From contig OY754964.1 of assembly GCA_963576475.1 (NCBI GenBank), positions 5,880,149-5,944,148 of the forward strand: a stretch of DNA of 64,000 bases, written 5' to 3'. Below the pieces are notes generated by a model, which saw nothing but the letters and a program-made list of their open reading frames with translations, ran no database searches and had not been told where the DNA came from. This document shows, in pieces, positions 33,826 through 45,619 of this stretch (positions are counted from its first letter, which is position 1; every line of letters begins with the position of its first letter). This DNA is from Molanna angustata. Its lineage: Eukaryota; Arthropoda; Insecta; Trichoptera; Molannidae. The position numbers and the translations under genes are program-made.

Positions 33826-34425
33826 TGACTGACAATTTATCTGACAGAAATGATCCTAATAATTGGGTTGATTGTCATGTATGTCAAGAAGAGATGTCGT
33901 AACATCATCACTTAGTATGATATTGAACCCGCCAAAAGAAAACGTTTATTCGAAACGCCATTTCGTCTCGATTAACGTGTTTGGAGAATTCCCTCGTTAA
34001 TTTGAAACATAAATGCGACGGTTTCTGAACCAGGGAGGGTATGGAGATGTTGCTAGGTCCATCCATTTGATACTTGGGTGAGGAAGAAGTCTCGTGTAAA
34101 ATCTGTTATTAATGGAACGACAGAAGATATTCTCACAGGCCCCCCCCAAATGATTCAATTACGAATTGGGTATCTTGATATCATACCTCATCCCCTTGCT
34201 TCTGCGCCCCTCTTTAAGACATTTCCCCCCTAGACTACTGGTCTGTTCGACAGCTGTAATGAAAATGTTTTTTCTTGTTGCGAGTCATGTTGCCTATCAA
34301 TAATGTGACGAACAGAGAAATATATTGGGGAAAGTTAGTTGGTTGGTTCTTAACTGAATCCCCTTGACCTTTAAGAAATTTCAATCGAATATTTTATGAT
34401 TGCATATATGTATATATAGTAAATA
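33826..34425. other. no gene recognised; GC-richer patch 34000-34250
   Basis: The patch at 34000-34250 is less AT-rich, with no repeat partner in the window and no long ORF. A regulatory or conserved non-coding role cannot be judged from one sequence. Confidence 0.35.
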
Positions 34426-34429
34426 TGAT

Positions 34430-34720
34430 GTAATAATTTCTTAATAGAGATGAAGTTGGAATGTTATAGGAGAACCGGAAAATCACCTACATGAATTACG
34501 ACAGCTCATCGGCGGGATTACGTCATCACTTTAAGCGCTTGTGCAACGTTCACCTATTATGCCTTTTATTGAGTTCCCTTATCAATCCAATTTTTTTTAA
34601 ATACTTGTATGTTACTCATTAATTTCTGAGTGCTTGAAAATATGTTGATAACACCATCGCTAGCTATGCAAGTAACGAAGAAACTTTTTTGTGGCGCCGT
34701 TTATGAGAAATATTGGTTCG
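34430..34720 (+). repeat. dispersed repeat R-A, copy 2
   Basis: Starts 'aatagagatgaagttggaat' and continues 'aggagaaccgg', 'cgcttgtgcaacgttcacc', 'ttatgcctttt' and 'tatcaatccaatttt'. The same order is seen on the minus strand of 40556-41092. Similarity continues loosely to about 34715. Non-coding. Class unknown. Confidence 0.65.
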
Positions 34721-34854
34721 AAAACATTTATCAATGTTGAGAATATTTTTATTGAGGCATTGATCCATGGAACATGTTGCATATTATTTTTAGTCATATA
34801 TTTTATCAATAAAATTAGTAAATAAAAAAGATGACATGTAGGTATGACTATTAT

Positions 34855-35062
34855 GCATTCTCTATAATAACTACTTCCGTGTTTTTGTGTTGGTAAGGTT
34901 GCATAGTTGACAATCTGGCCAATTTAGTTCTACGGATTTGCTAACATTTTAAATATTTCGCTGGTGTGTTAATTTACGTAGACTGCTTTTATAAATAAAT
35001 ATAAAATTCTTTTTACTGTTATTGGGGGTACCTACTTACGTCAAAAAACAACTTCTATTATT
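34855..35062 (+). repeat. dispersed repeat R-B, copy 2
   Basis: Partner of 20676-20882, with the same internal words in the same order ('gcatagttgacaatctgg', 'tctacggatttgctaacatt', 'agactgcttttataaata'). It lies 135 bp after an R-A copy. Whether R-A and R-B are parts of one larger element is unresolved. Confidence 0.65.
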
Positions 35063-36065
35063 ATATTTTATTTAAAGTACACAAACAATGACTGGACAAG
35101 TAAAATGGTGATATCCAATATAAAAAAATACTCACGCCCAACATCAATTAAATGTATACATTAATTGATTATTGACGTGACGTACTCAAGAAGTATGCCG
35201 CTAACTATACTCATATTTCATTTTTTATTTACATATAATATGTCATTGTCTTACTTTTCGGTAGCAAATTTATTATTTAAAAGTAAATGTAAAACTGCTA
35301 TAGGAAAACAATATTCATTTCATCTATCGAAAATAAAAAAGATTTTTTTTTAAAAAGGACTATAAATAATTCAAATATTTTACATCATTAAATAGACGTA
35401 AAACAATTAAGTAATTTAAAAAAAAATACTAAATTCAAATGAAAAAAATTAGCATGTTTTTCTAGGCATGTTATTTAAATGAAATCTGATACAAGACGAA
35501 AAGTAAAGGAATGTTTTAGTTGCGCATTGTGTAATAATTTTTAATTCTCCGTCTGCATTCACGACGAACATGTTCCAAAATTCACAAAAAAAATAATGTT
35601 TCCATTGCAAACAAACCCCAATACACCAACAGATACATAGACACTGACTTCAGCAGTAGGTTGAATACGATTATATCGGTTGCAAAGTTTCTGTGTCACG
35701 TAGCGTGTCTCCGGGTTGATTCCCGTCGGGGTCGACGACCTCCCGCTCTCCCCCCCCTCCCTCGGCAGCAGGGGTAGGTTGCCATTCCCCTACTACCTTC
35801 AGCGTCGCACAGCTGTGGACTCTGAAAATATCTTCCGTAACCGAGGTGCTACGATGCAGTAATATCAACTCGTGCATTCTACGACGCTCTACGCCAAAGC
35901 GTAGAAGACTCCCAACTATGAATTTACTCTTATGCACCTTTTTAGAGAGAAGCCGGTGCGTGGTTTGTAAGCAAACGAAACATTTAACTTTATTTTTCTT
36001 TGCTTCTGTGTATATTTTTTTCATTTAGTTTGTTTATAATATTTCTTCGTACCATGTTTGCATAA
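35063..36065. other. no gene recognised; GC-rich islet 35690-35910
   Basis: AT-rich flank, then a GC-richer islet carrying an open minus frame (35671-36024) rich in H, R and E with no known domain. No repeat partner was seen. Confidence 0.4.
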
Positions 36066-36077
36066 ATAAGTGAATTC

Positions 36078-36160
36078 ATTTCTCTGTCGGTTGGATATCT
36101 GGCTCCTGAGCCAAAGTTCCCGGATTCGATTCCCGGTGGAGACACAGTTTTTATTTGTTT
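36078..36160 (+). mobile_element. tRNA-like SINE head, short
   Basis: The sequence 'ctggctcctgagccaaagtt' then 'cccggattcgattcccggtg' keeps a good B box (GGATTCGATTCCC) and a stem CCGG-attcgatt-CCGG, but the A box is poor. It is read as a SINE head or tRNA relic, not a functional tRNA, because no cloverleaf acceptor stem closes. Confidence 0.4.
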
Positions 36161-36182
36161 TAACGCTACTGGTACCCTGTCA

Positions 36183-36234
36183 GTTGCCCGAAAAGGTACA
36201 AAATAAAAAAAATATAACTACCTCTTCGGGCAAC
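36183..36234. repeat. 10-bp perfect inverted repeat
   Basis: GTTGCCCGAA (36183-36192) faces TTCGGGCAAC (36225-36234) across an A-rich loop, and a third partial copy 'ccggcaaccc' follows. It lies between two SINE heads. Confidence 0.6.
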
Positions 36235-36273
36235 CAAGTTTCAGTACCGGCAACCCGACATTTATTATTATTA

Positions 36274-36450
36274 GCCGACCGCCGTGGCACAGTTGGTGAG
36301 CCGTCCTGTTTCTGTGCGGGCGTCCTGGGTTCGATTTCTCAGCAGAGGAGAATTTTATTTAAATTCATTACTCACGCAAATATTGCTTCTCTGAAGAAAT
36401 TGCCATACGGCGACAAACTCGCCACTTGCGCAGGGTGCAAAATAGCGGGG
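36274..36450 (+). mobile_element. tRNA-derived SINE (family S2), the most complete copy
   Basis: Head GCCGACCGCCGTGGCACAGT gives an A box (TGGCACAGTTGG). The B box GGTTCGATTTC lies at 36328-36338. The body is 'ctcagcagaggagaatttta' then 'ctcacgcaaatattg', and the tail is 'gaaattgccatacggcgac' then 'aaactcgcc'. A second headed copy lies at 57670-57800, and tails alone recur at about 875, 1245, 25195, 36575, 42680, 42783 and 44975. SINEs of this kind are transcribed by pol III and mobilised by a LINE in trans. Confidence 0.7.
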
Positions 36451-36574
36451 TACATAAATGACACTCAAATTTTTCGTTCCTGTCTCACTTGGAAAACCTA
36501 TTCTGGACGGATCGATTTTTTTTTCACACTTAGTTCCTTTTTTCATTTCATTTATGTGCAACAATGAGAACAAA

Positions 36575-36612
36575 GGCGGGTTTATTGTCATAAGGCAACC
36601 TCTTCCGACCAT
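36575..36612 (-). repeat. SINE S2 tail, inverted shard
   Basis: The plus strand reads 'ggcgggtttattgtcataag' then 'gcaacctcttcc', the reverse complement of the S2 tail. Confidence 0.45.
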
Positions 36613-39255
36613 CCTTAGATATTATCGGTTCTTTTGTTGTGTGTGTCTATAAATAACGTAGACAAAGAGGTTGATGGTTGAGGTCGGTGGCTACCTATCC
36701 TAACCTATAATTTAAACTCTTTATGGGAAGTTAGGGACCAATGTAGTTGTATGAAAGTATTGCGTGTCACGTGATCGTTAATCTATTTTGCTCGTGTGAC
36801 GTCGTCGGCCAACTAACACAACTATGTTCTGTGTAACTATATTTCATTTTCCTATCATCGGAATTTTTCGGAATTCGCAGAACACTTAGTACTAAATGAT
36901 CATCAATTTAATATGCAATCGGGAACAAAAATTTTACACGTCAACAAAGTAGGTCTCCGTCTTGATAATTTAGAGTCGCTAGAAATTAAAAAGTGTATTA
37001 ATTCAAAACAGAACATAATAAACAATCAGTTAAATTTATCTTTCAGTCCATTATTGAATATGTTTCCTTTTACTTCTAATCCTTCAGCCAATCGGACCCA
37101 CCCTGCACAAGACCCAACCCTAAGTACCCCCACCCTACCTCTACCTTCGCCCCCATAGATTTCTTGTAAGCACGTCGTCACATTCTGTTTCAGTTGAAAG
37201 TTAGCCTGATGAGGGAACGGTTAGTTCCGAAACCGGTCGCATCGTTTCAACAAAAAAACGTGGTTAATACAAAGTTATATCTTTAAATTTAATTTGTTAA
37301 ATATGAACCACAAAGTTAACATTCAAACATTTGAAAATATAATTAATTTTATTCACGGGTTAATATTTTTTTCTGTAGCTTGGTACTACCCGTACAATGT
37401 TAGCCTCTGTGAAAAACAATATTTTCCCGGAAAACGTCGGAGCTAAATATCTTAACAGTAATTGATCTTTATGAATTTAAAACTTTTTTTATTATTACCT
37501 AATGGATTATTTGATTACGCCGGTAATGTAGTTTCCTATCGAAGTTGGTTATAATATAGTATTGTATAAAGGAAAAAAAACAATAACTGGATATTAATTT
37601 GTGATATTACCACTGTGAATTGTCGTCGTTTTTGTAAAAAAAAAATATTAAAAAGTAGTAGAACTAAAAAGTAGTTGAAATGAAAACTTTGGTTTTATTT
37701 TACCATACCAAATTTATTTATAATTTGAAATTGAGTTCTACCAAGTTAAACAAAAAAAAGTTAAACAAAGCGAAAAAAAAATATTATATTTTTTTCTCAA
37801 ATCTCACAACTGTAGGTAAATATTATAAAAAGTAAATTATCGAAAATAGAAACTCAACAGTATTAGGTATACCTATGTAAATTTTCAAAAATATATTCAA
37901 TCTACTGTTATATAGTATCAGTGGTGTCGCGTCGTATTGGTGTTTCCGATTTTTTTCAGTACCTGTGTGCTCGATGACATTATAATAATAAACATTCCCT
38001 TGCACCCCGCGCGAGTGGCAAGTCTTTGCCATATTTCAAATGAATTTCTTCCAAATAATTAGCGTTTTCTGTACAAATTGCTTGAAAAATTTAAACAATT
38101 TTCCCTCCTTCTGGAGCTCGAAACCAAAGCGTTTAACTGATGCCAAATGATAAACCACTATGCCATGACGATTGACATACGCTGGAGTGTGCGTTTTTAT
38201 AATGTAGGTATATTGAATAAAATCCGTTATGCTATCACGCAGTATCATTTGCGGGGTAAGGTGAAGAATCCAAATACAAATTTTGTCATAGATCTATGCA
38301 TCTTCCAATTCATGCTCTCCTATCTTATGACATCATCACGTTTTTGTTGTTTGATTTGATAGGGACAAATTTATCATGCATGAATACTGCGCAAGCTGAT
38401 GTTTTCAGTTAATCTACACATTTTGAATTTTAATTATTTCAGCTTCTCTCTCACTGTTTCCTGATGGTTTAAACGTTCCGTACGACAACATAGGCACCCT
38501 AATGCATCCGAAAGGACAAAATGATTTGTTAAACAAATAACATTCGTTTAAACCCCTTTTCGGTTCCGTCGTGCTGAGGTGGCCTTTCGGGTAGCAGAAC
38601 AGTGCAGAGGTCGGGTCGGACGGAGAGAGACGCCCTCGCATCACGGAAGAGTTGTTAACCATAACCTTGTGCCCCCCATCTCCTCCCTCCTTACTATTCA
38701 GCATCTCTGTCCCCTGATTAAATTCATCCCGTAGGTACCTCCCGAACGGCACGACGCACCATAAATCCAAACCTTAGCGTGCAGTAGATGCATATATAGG
38801 ATACGGCTGCCTGATCTTTTAGAGATTCAGAAGTCAACCAAATTTACTCATTAAATTTTATCTGTTATCAACTGTTAGGTGCTGGATTCATATCAGTTTT
38901 AAATACAGAAAATCTTTGAAATACCAATTTCAGAAATATATATATTAACTGGAACTATACATGGGAAGAATCATTCGTTACTAACGGTTTACGATGTAGA
39001 CAGATTCAGATGACGATCAAATTTAAGCCAAATCTAAGGTCATTGCTTAATAACCAAGCATCTCTATATGATCAATATTAAGGATAGTCCAATTTGCTCG
39101 TGTGGAGAGGAATTGGAAGAAGAAACCTTCGATCACGTCTACTTCGAAAGTCCCATACACCATACGACCTATATCCAATGTTGAACGTCCAACTCCCTGT
39201 GAATGTGTTATTTCGTTAGATTCTCCATCTATAAACATTTCAAGATTTTTTTTTT
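36613..39255. other. 2.6 kb without a recognised gene
   Basis: Mostly AT-rich. A GC-richer islet at 38540-38770 holds an open minus frame (38414-38770, 118 codons) with no recognised domain. The segment 37080-37160 is a simple C-rich stretch. No repeat partner was found. Confidence 0.4.
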
Positions 39256-39261
39256 CAATGA

Positions 39262-41395
39262 TATTATTTATTTATTTATTTATTTAAAAGGACAACATAC
39301 AGCATATAATAAATTATAAAACATAAAGATAATTTGATTAAGAATAAAGCCAATTACAGGTTGTCGCTGAAGTTATTGTAGTATATTAAGATGTATTAGG
39401 AATGGTTACATATTATGGTGAGATATTGTGTGAATGATGTGTGAAATTGCATATATAAATGTGTCAGTACAATTAAGTGTTAAATTTGATTATGACGATG
39501 AAATTTTAAGTTTGATATATTTTTTAAATGTGGGGGCGCTAAGTAAGAATATGTCAATCTCTTGGAAATGCCTATTATATGTATTACAGATTCTGTAGAT
39601 TGTTGCATGTTGAGCATAGTTGGTGTGTTGAGTGGTAAGACGGAAAAGAGGAGTGTGTCTAGTTCTACGGGTACGTATGTATGTTGAAAGATATATAGTT
39701 TAAGAGAGAAGGAGAATCAATTTTATTATTAATAATATTGTGGAGAAGCATCATATCAGATAGAGTACGTCTGTTTTCGAGTGAATCAATGCCATGGTAA
39801 ATCCTTGCCTCACGATACGATGGGAAATCAAGAAATGCTTTTCGATTTAGGTGTTTAATAAATATATTTTGTATCCTTTCGATACGGTTTATGTGTGTTG
39901 CATAATGAGGAGACCAGACAGGAGATACGTATTCCAGGATAGGGCGAACCAGGGAAAAATAAAGAAGTTTGAGCGTTTTCAAGTTTGTGAATGGTTTGCT
40001 GGTTCTGAATAAAAATCCAAGCATTCTGTAAGCCTTATCTATAATGCAGTCGATGTGTAAGTTAAACCTAAGTTTGGTGTCCATAATAACACCAAGGTCT
40101 CTAACGTTATCACTAGAAGCAATAAGTTTACCATTGAGAGTATATTGAAAGGCTATGTGAGATAGTTTGCGAAAGAAACTAATTTTATGGCATTTTGTGA
40201 CGTTAATTAAGAGGTTGTTATTTCGGCAGTAATCAGATAGTTTGTCAAGATCCGATTGTAGTTTGAGGCAGTCATTTAAATCAGAAATTTTTAAAAAGAT
40301 TTTCATGTCGTCAGCGAAAAGTTCAAAATCGGAGAATACGAAACAGTCGCCTATGTCAAATATGTAGACGTTGAATAAAAGTGGTCCTAAATGTGACCCT
40401 TGCAGTACGCCTGAGGGAATGGAGATGAAGTTAGATTTGTACCCGCCAACTACCACAGATTGACGACGATTTCTTAGGTAACAGCTGATCCACCGGTAAA
40501 GATCGCCATGAATTCCGAGCTTATTAAGTTTATTAAGAAGTAGGTCATGGTTAACTCTTTGACTCCCGACAGGGAAAAAAATTCAATGTTTGCGCATATG
40601 CAATAATGAAAATATTCGATTACTTACACATTGGTACAAGTAGGTAAATAAGACAAAAATGACCTTATAAGTCTGGCGCATTTCAGGGGTGACTTCTATG
40701 CGAAAAATGCATTGTCACCTCAGATATAAGAATTGTAGCTTTCATTATTTACAAAAAACCAATTCTCTCAATAGATGGCGTTACAACAAAATAAATAAAA
40801 AATAATAAGATTGTTGTTGATAATTTCACCCATAGATGGCTGTAGTAAAAATTCCTTATTTTCAAGCGAAAAGAATTTCAGTATTACAATATATAGAACT
40901 TTCAAAATTGAATTGATAGGGATCTCATTAAAAAGGCATAATTGGTGAACGTTGCGCAAGCGCATAAAGTGATCACGTAAACCAGCCGATGACAGGTCGT
41001 AAGCCCTGTAGGTGCCTTGATTTCCCGGTTCTCCTACAATAAATATTTCAACTTCGTCTCTATTGAGATAATTAAAAATCTGTTAAAAAAAATCTATCAA
41101 AAGCCTTTGAGTAGTCGGTGCATATGGCATCCACTTGATGTTTCGTGTGCATATTGGAAGTTATACATTCAGTAAATGGCACTAAATTAGAGAGAACTGA
41201 TCTATGGCGTAAAAATCCGTGTTGTTTGTCACTTAGGAAGGGTTTAATATGATTATATAATTGATCATAGATGATTTTTTCAAAAATTATACTAATAACA
41301 GGTAAGATCGATATGGGTCGATAATTTTCAATATTGTTTTTGGAACCGGATTTATGAATAGGTGAGATGTATCCAGATATATTAGTTTGTATCCA
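39262..41395 (-). mobile_element. Jockey-like LINE, large RT fragment, split by repeat R-A
   Basis: Longest RT remnant in the window. Minus-strand order: SGYISPIHKSGSKNNIENYR (fingers), QHGFLRHRS, CTDYSKAFDR (palm motif A with its Asp), a 537-bp interruption, NHDLLLNKLNKLGIHGDLYR, PSGVLQGSHLGPLLF (motif B), ELFADDMKIF (catalytic FADD, motif C), DLGVIMDTKL, SLVRPILEYVSPVWSPHYA, and a C-terminus ending YIKLKISSS-stop at 39490. A 3' UTR of about 225 bp ends in a (TAAA)n tail at 39262-39285. The catalytic Asp residues of motifs A and C are intact, but the N-terminal endonuclease is absent and a frame change lies near 39670. It is read as Jockey/CR1 group by motif style. A C-terminal shard of the same family lies at 33688. 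Confidence 0.88.
40556..41092 (-). repeat. dispersed repeat R-A, copy 3, inserted in the RT of a LINE
   Basis: The 537-bp insert separates GATAGA (motif A side) from GTTAACC of the host LINE. The bases 'tct' at both borders (40556-40558 and 41093-41095) suggest a 3-bp target duplication, but that is weak. The interior matches 34430-34720 ('cgcttgcgcaacgttcacc', 'agaccggga'-like start). It ends with 'cctgtcgggagtc' on the minus strand. It encodes no protein I recognise. Confidence 0.7.
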
Positions 41396-41531
41396 GATCT
41401 CTTATCCATAAATCAAACTTTGTTTTCATTTTGGCACAAATCGCCAAATGAGATGTATCTAGATATATTAGTTTGAATCCAGATCTCTTATCCATAAATC
41501 AAACTTTGTTTTCATTTTGGCACAAATCGCC
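41363..41531. repeat. 86-bp tandem duplication
   Basis: Two copies of 'tgagatgtatcyagatatat' through 'ttggcacaaatcgcc' start at 41363 and 41449 and differ at a few bases. The proximal end overlaps the LINE fingers region, so the duplication happened at or after loss of the LINE's 5' part. Confidence 0.8.
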
Positions 41532-41534
41532 TGC

Positions 41535-42351
<817 letters not shown>

Positions 42352-42669
42352 AATGTTTTATTATTGGCATTGTATTATATATTGTGTGTTTAGGAGGCAT
42401 AATAACGTGTTCAACCCGAGACGACATCCCCGCTATACCGTACCCCGCTATCACGCATTAATTATGTATTCTGGACTTGTTTGAATATTGATTCCGTTTA
42501 TGTATCTACCGCTTCTCGCTCGTCATGTGTCTTGGCGGTTATTATAACTCTGCTCACCCATATTGCTATCGTTTAACTTTTACTTATTTTTTCATTTTTT
42601 TTAACAAGTAAAGTTGAAATTGGTTTGAATTCCAGACATGATTTCGTATCACTCGATTTTTATGATTTT

Positions 42670-42745
42670 CTTACTCACTCTTCTTTGCACCCTGTCAATT
42701 TGGCGAGTATATTGCTGAATGACAATTTCTTTCAACGAACAGTAA
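42670..42745 (-). repeat. SINE S2 tail shard
   Basis: The plus strand reads 'ctttgcaccctgtcaatttg' then 'gcgagtatattgctgaatgac', the reverse complement of the S2 tail (as in 36405-36450). Confidence 0.5.
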
Positions 42746-42782
42746 CAGTGTAGTTATTTATATAATTATGTACAGGTGTATA

Positions 42783-42830
42783 AAGGCGGGTTTATTGCCA
42801 TATGGCAATTTCTTCCAACCAACCCGAACA
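42783..42830 (-). repeat. SINE S2 tail shard with perfect palindrome
   Basis: The plus strand reads 'aaggcgggtttattgccata' then 'tggcaatttcttcc'. TTGCCATATGGCAA (42795-42808) is a perfect 14-bp palindrome, and other copies show worn versions. Confidence 0.5.
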
Positions 42831-42944
42831 ACGTGAGGTCTCTGATGTTGATTTGGTACAATAATTAGTATTTAGTGAGAAATAAATTGATAAAATAATA
42901 GAATAGACAAGTAAAAAAAAACAAAAAGAAAAGAATAATTAAAA

Positions 42945-43048
42945 TAATACAATCTCAGCATGACTACATGATAATCTGCTATATAAAAATAACCTTAAAA
43001 AATTGCGAATTCATTACTTGCCATTTGGGGTAGTGAGGAATAAAAATG
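42945..43048. repeat. dispersed repeat R-C, copy 2
   Basis: Matches 105-222 ('caatctcagcatga', 'aattgcgaattcat', 'gtagtgagg'). The hairpin arm is shorter here. Confidence 0.5.
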
Positions 43049-44030
43049 ACGTTCGGTTCATTCTGCATAAACCTAATAGTTGGATTGCATGAAGGTGTGT
43101 TTGTGTATTGTAGAATAGTCTTGTCAAGCTTAACGTCCATGTGAGCGCAGCGTACGGATCGGACGGTTTTTAGCATTATTTGCATCGTACGGAGCGTGCG
43201 CATCGGATCCTCGTAGCTAGGAGACAAAAATCCGATCCGAACGCTATAAAAATTATTTCAATAAAACTAATGATGCTCAAAAATGTTACGAAAATACTTT
43301 CAAACGATGATGTCACACTCGACATGTCGTTTATAATTGACTGTTTTATATAATATGCAAGGATTCACCGGTGCTGCTACCATCACCTCCACCACGCGCT
43401 CTGCATGTTTGTTGTAGGCTTTGGGTTTGTACAGCTCCACAACTCGTTGCATGATAATCATATATGTATTTTTTCATAAAGTCAGACTTCCTCGTTATGG
43501 CGACCGTCATTAATGCTGATGTGATTTTGATAGAGGGGTGACCGCGGTGTTAATTAGCGCTGAACCTCCCCATCTCTCATTTTCCCTCCACCCATTTTAT
43601 TATTATTATTATTAGTTGGTATCCATTAGCGGTAGCTACGTCTATAGAGTGTCTCTCTCTCTCTTTTGTGTGGTGCCAATTTTAAGGGCTGATAGATGAT
43701 GTTATTCTTGGATATATATTACATACTTTGTGCACAGAAAGAGGGTCTTTCGTTTGCCGCTCTTTTGTCAGTTCGTTTTTAATTCAGTTTGTTGGAAGCT
43801 TTTAACAGGATGTATTCGCCATATTATTAGAACCGTGACTTGAGGTGCCTTATGTCAGTAAACAAGTTTTAAGATCCTGCGGAAAAAAATGGTAAAAATG
43901 TCAGAATTCTGATATTTTTACAATTCAAAATCCTAAAATATTTTAAATGAAATTCCGGTATGAAATCAATATTTTTCTCAGTGATAGTATATTAAAAGAT
44001 ACTTCTAATCAATTTTATATAATATACAAA
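43049..44030. other. no gene recognised; GC-richer islet 43360-43620
   Basis: The patch at 43130-43250 contains 'gtacggatcggacgg' and 'ccgatccgaacgc', repeat-like words that may be an old DNA transposon. The patch at 43360-43620 ('ggtgttaattagcgctgaac') is unique in the window and homeodomain-core rich. No coding evidence. Confidence 0.35.
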
Positions 44031-44034
44031 AAAA

Positions 44035-44240
44035 AATTTTTTTTTTTATTTATTGGTAAATTTTCAGAATATACATAACATTGTGCACATAATCTTTTAA
44101 ATATAAATGCATTTCAACTTTTCAAATTTAATTTTATGTACTTTCTCGGGCAACAACTAACAAATGCTATGTAAAATAATTATTTAACACGCACCCAATA
44201 ACAAGTTGTCACATTCTGGAGACTTACGATAATATTGTGA
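44035..44240. repeat. low-copy dispersed repeat, partner of 1020-1130
   Basis: A TTTATTTATT edge, then 'tttctcgggcaacaac', then 'cccaataacaagttgtcac'. Loose similarity by eye. Confidence 0.3.
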
Positions 44241-44965
44241 ATTTACAGTGAAATATTACATATTTTATGCTTGATACAAAAAGTATTAACAAATAAAATA
44301 AACAAAATTAAATTGATAGAAAATAAAATTGTCTCTGTAGCGGATGATTCTAGTTTCACTTTCAATGGAAGGCTTCGATGTTTTCTTAATACCTATTTTA
44401 AACCCGCTTATTTCGCTTAATATTAATGAAAATTTATGTACGGATTTATAGCCAGTGGTTTACTTAAGTGGATATTTAATTCTTTAAGCTGAGTATATTT
44501 TTATAGTTTCACTTAAAATATTTCCACTATGCGATTTCATTTGCTACCAGCTGTGCATGTCTAGGCGAGAAATTTTAAAAAAACTTTTGCTGTCGTTGTG
44601 CGATAAACATTGTATGTAAAGTTATGGACGATTGATTCTGAAAAGTGTTTACTAAACTGTAGGTATATTTCTTTCCCCCTTTTCATCAAAATATAATCTA
44701 TCAGACAGAAGACATTGAAGATAGGCAAAAATGTTTGCACAACAGACCCTGTATGGTTTATATCAAGTGATACCTCCCTGACTGGTGTTGTGTGTAGAGC
44801 TTTCAGATATTCGAGTCATAAACTATTCGATTGTCGAATTGCAAATTAATAACTTATTGGAATATTTGAGGTGAGCAAATTTTCCATTAAAAAAAACGTT
44901 TATATTTTACTTCATAAATATTTTCTTGTTTTTCAGTAGGTACCTATGTCAGAATCGATTTTTTT
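44241..44965. other. no feature recognised
   Basis: AT-rich with no coding or repeat partner seen. Confidence 0.45.
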
Positions 44966-44969
44966 TGTT

Positions 44970-45055
44970 AGATGGAAGAAAATACCTTATGGCAATAAAC
45001 CCGCCATTGTGCCTATTATTGTCCATGAAGTAAAATAAATAAATAAATAAAATAA
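44970..45055 (+). repeat. SINE S2 tail with (TAAA)n end
   Basis: Reads 'gaagaaaataccttatggca' then 'ataaacccgccattgtgcc', followed by 'aaataaataaataaa'. This gives the probable true 3' end of the S2 SINE. Confidence 0.5.
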
Positions 45056-45134
45056 AAACGTTGATAACCAGGATTTTGAACTTTCGCTTAGAACTTATCT
45101 ACCTGTCGCCTGCGTACATTCAAATTATCTACTA

Positions 45135-45325
45135 CTAGTTGCATGTTATACATGAGATACAACTGTCGATAGCTATAGTTTGTATAATAGGAGAATACGT
45201 ACCAAACTATAAACATTTTATGATACTTTGTTTCTTATATAAAACATGTAGGTTTTTGAAGGTCAGTCTTTTTTTCCTACCTAAAATATGAAAACAGGAT
45301 GATGCTATGTATGTTTGGAGATTAA
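45135..45325 (-). mobile_element. Helitron-like element, copy 7, 3' end only
   Basis: The plus strand begins CTAGTTGCATG (45135) and runs through 'aactgtcgatagctatag', i.e. the hairpin, CTAG and subterminal inverted repeat of the family on the minus strand. After about 190 bp it abuts a LINE fragment. The remainder of the element is missing. Confidence 0.7.
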
Positions 45326-45329
45326 CATG

Positions 45330-45515
45330 GAGTAAGAAATATAATAGACAGAGAATCGAACGTCACATTTTTCTATCCTGGCATGCATTCCTCGCCTCGT
45401 CCACATTCATGCATAGTCTCATAACATGTTCTTATATTTTTCAAGCTTCTAACATTTCTGTCTTTCAGAATATCGTTCACACGGTGGTGCCATCCCTTTC
45501 TTAAGCGTCCCCGAC
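45330..45515 (-). mobile_element. LINE (GTAT-tailed family), copy 4, decayed
   Basis: The minus strand reads KKGWHHRVNDILKDRNVRSL and continues to CQDRKM, the C-terminal block of the 8841/12044 family. Several frame and stop lesions are present, and the GTAT tail is not preserved at the junction with Helitron-like copy 7. Confidence 0.65.
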
Positions 45516-45619
45516 CTCAGTCCATATTTATTTTTCCATAATAAAATACATATATTATTATTGTATATTATTATTAGTTAGGAGTGGGACCCTACGCCCC
45601 CGCACTGCGACCATGTTTG

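Noticed and set aside
36078..36160. Functional tRNA gene
   Set aside because: A B box is present but the A box is weak and no acceptor stem closes. It is better read as a SINE head.
40556..41092. Assignment of R-A to piggyBac because TTAA lies at one border
   Set aside because: TTAA is not present at both borders in the right phase, and the ends do not start CCC/GGG.
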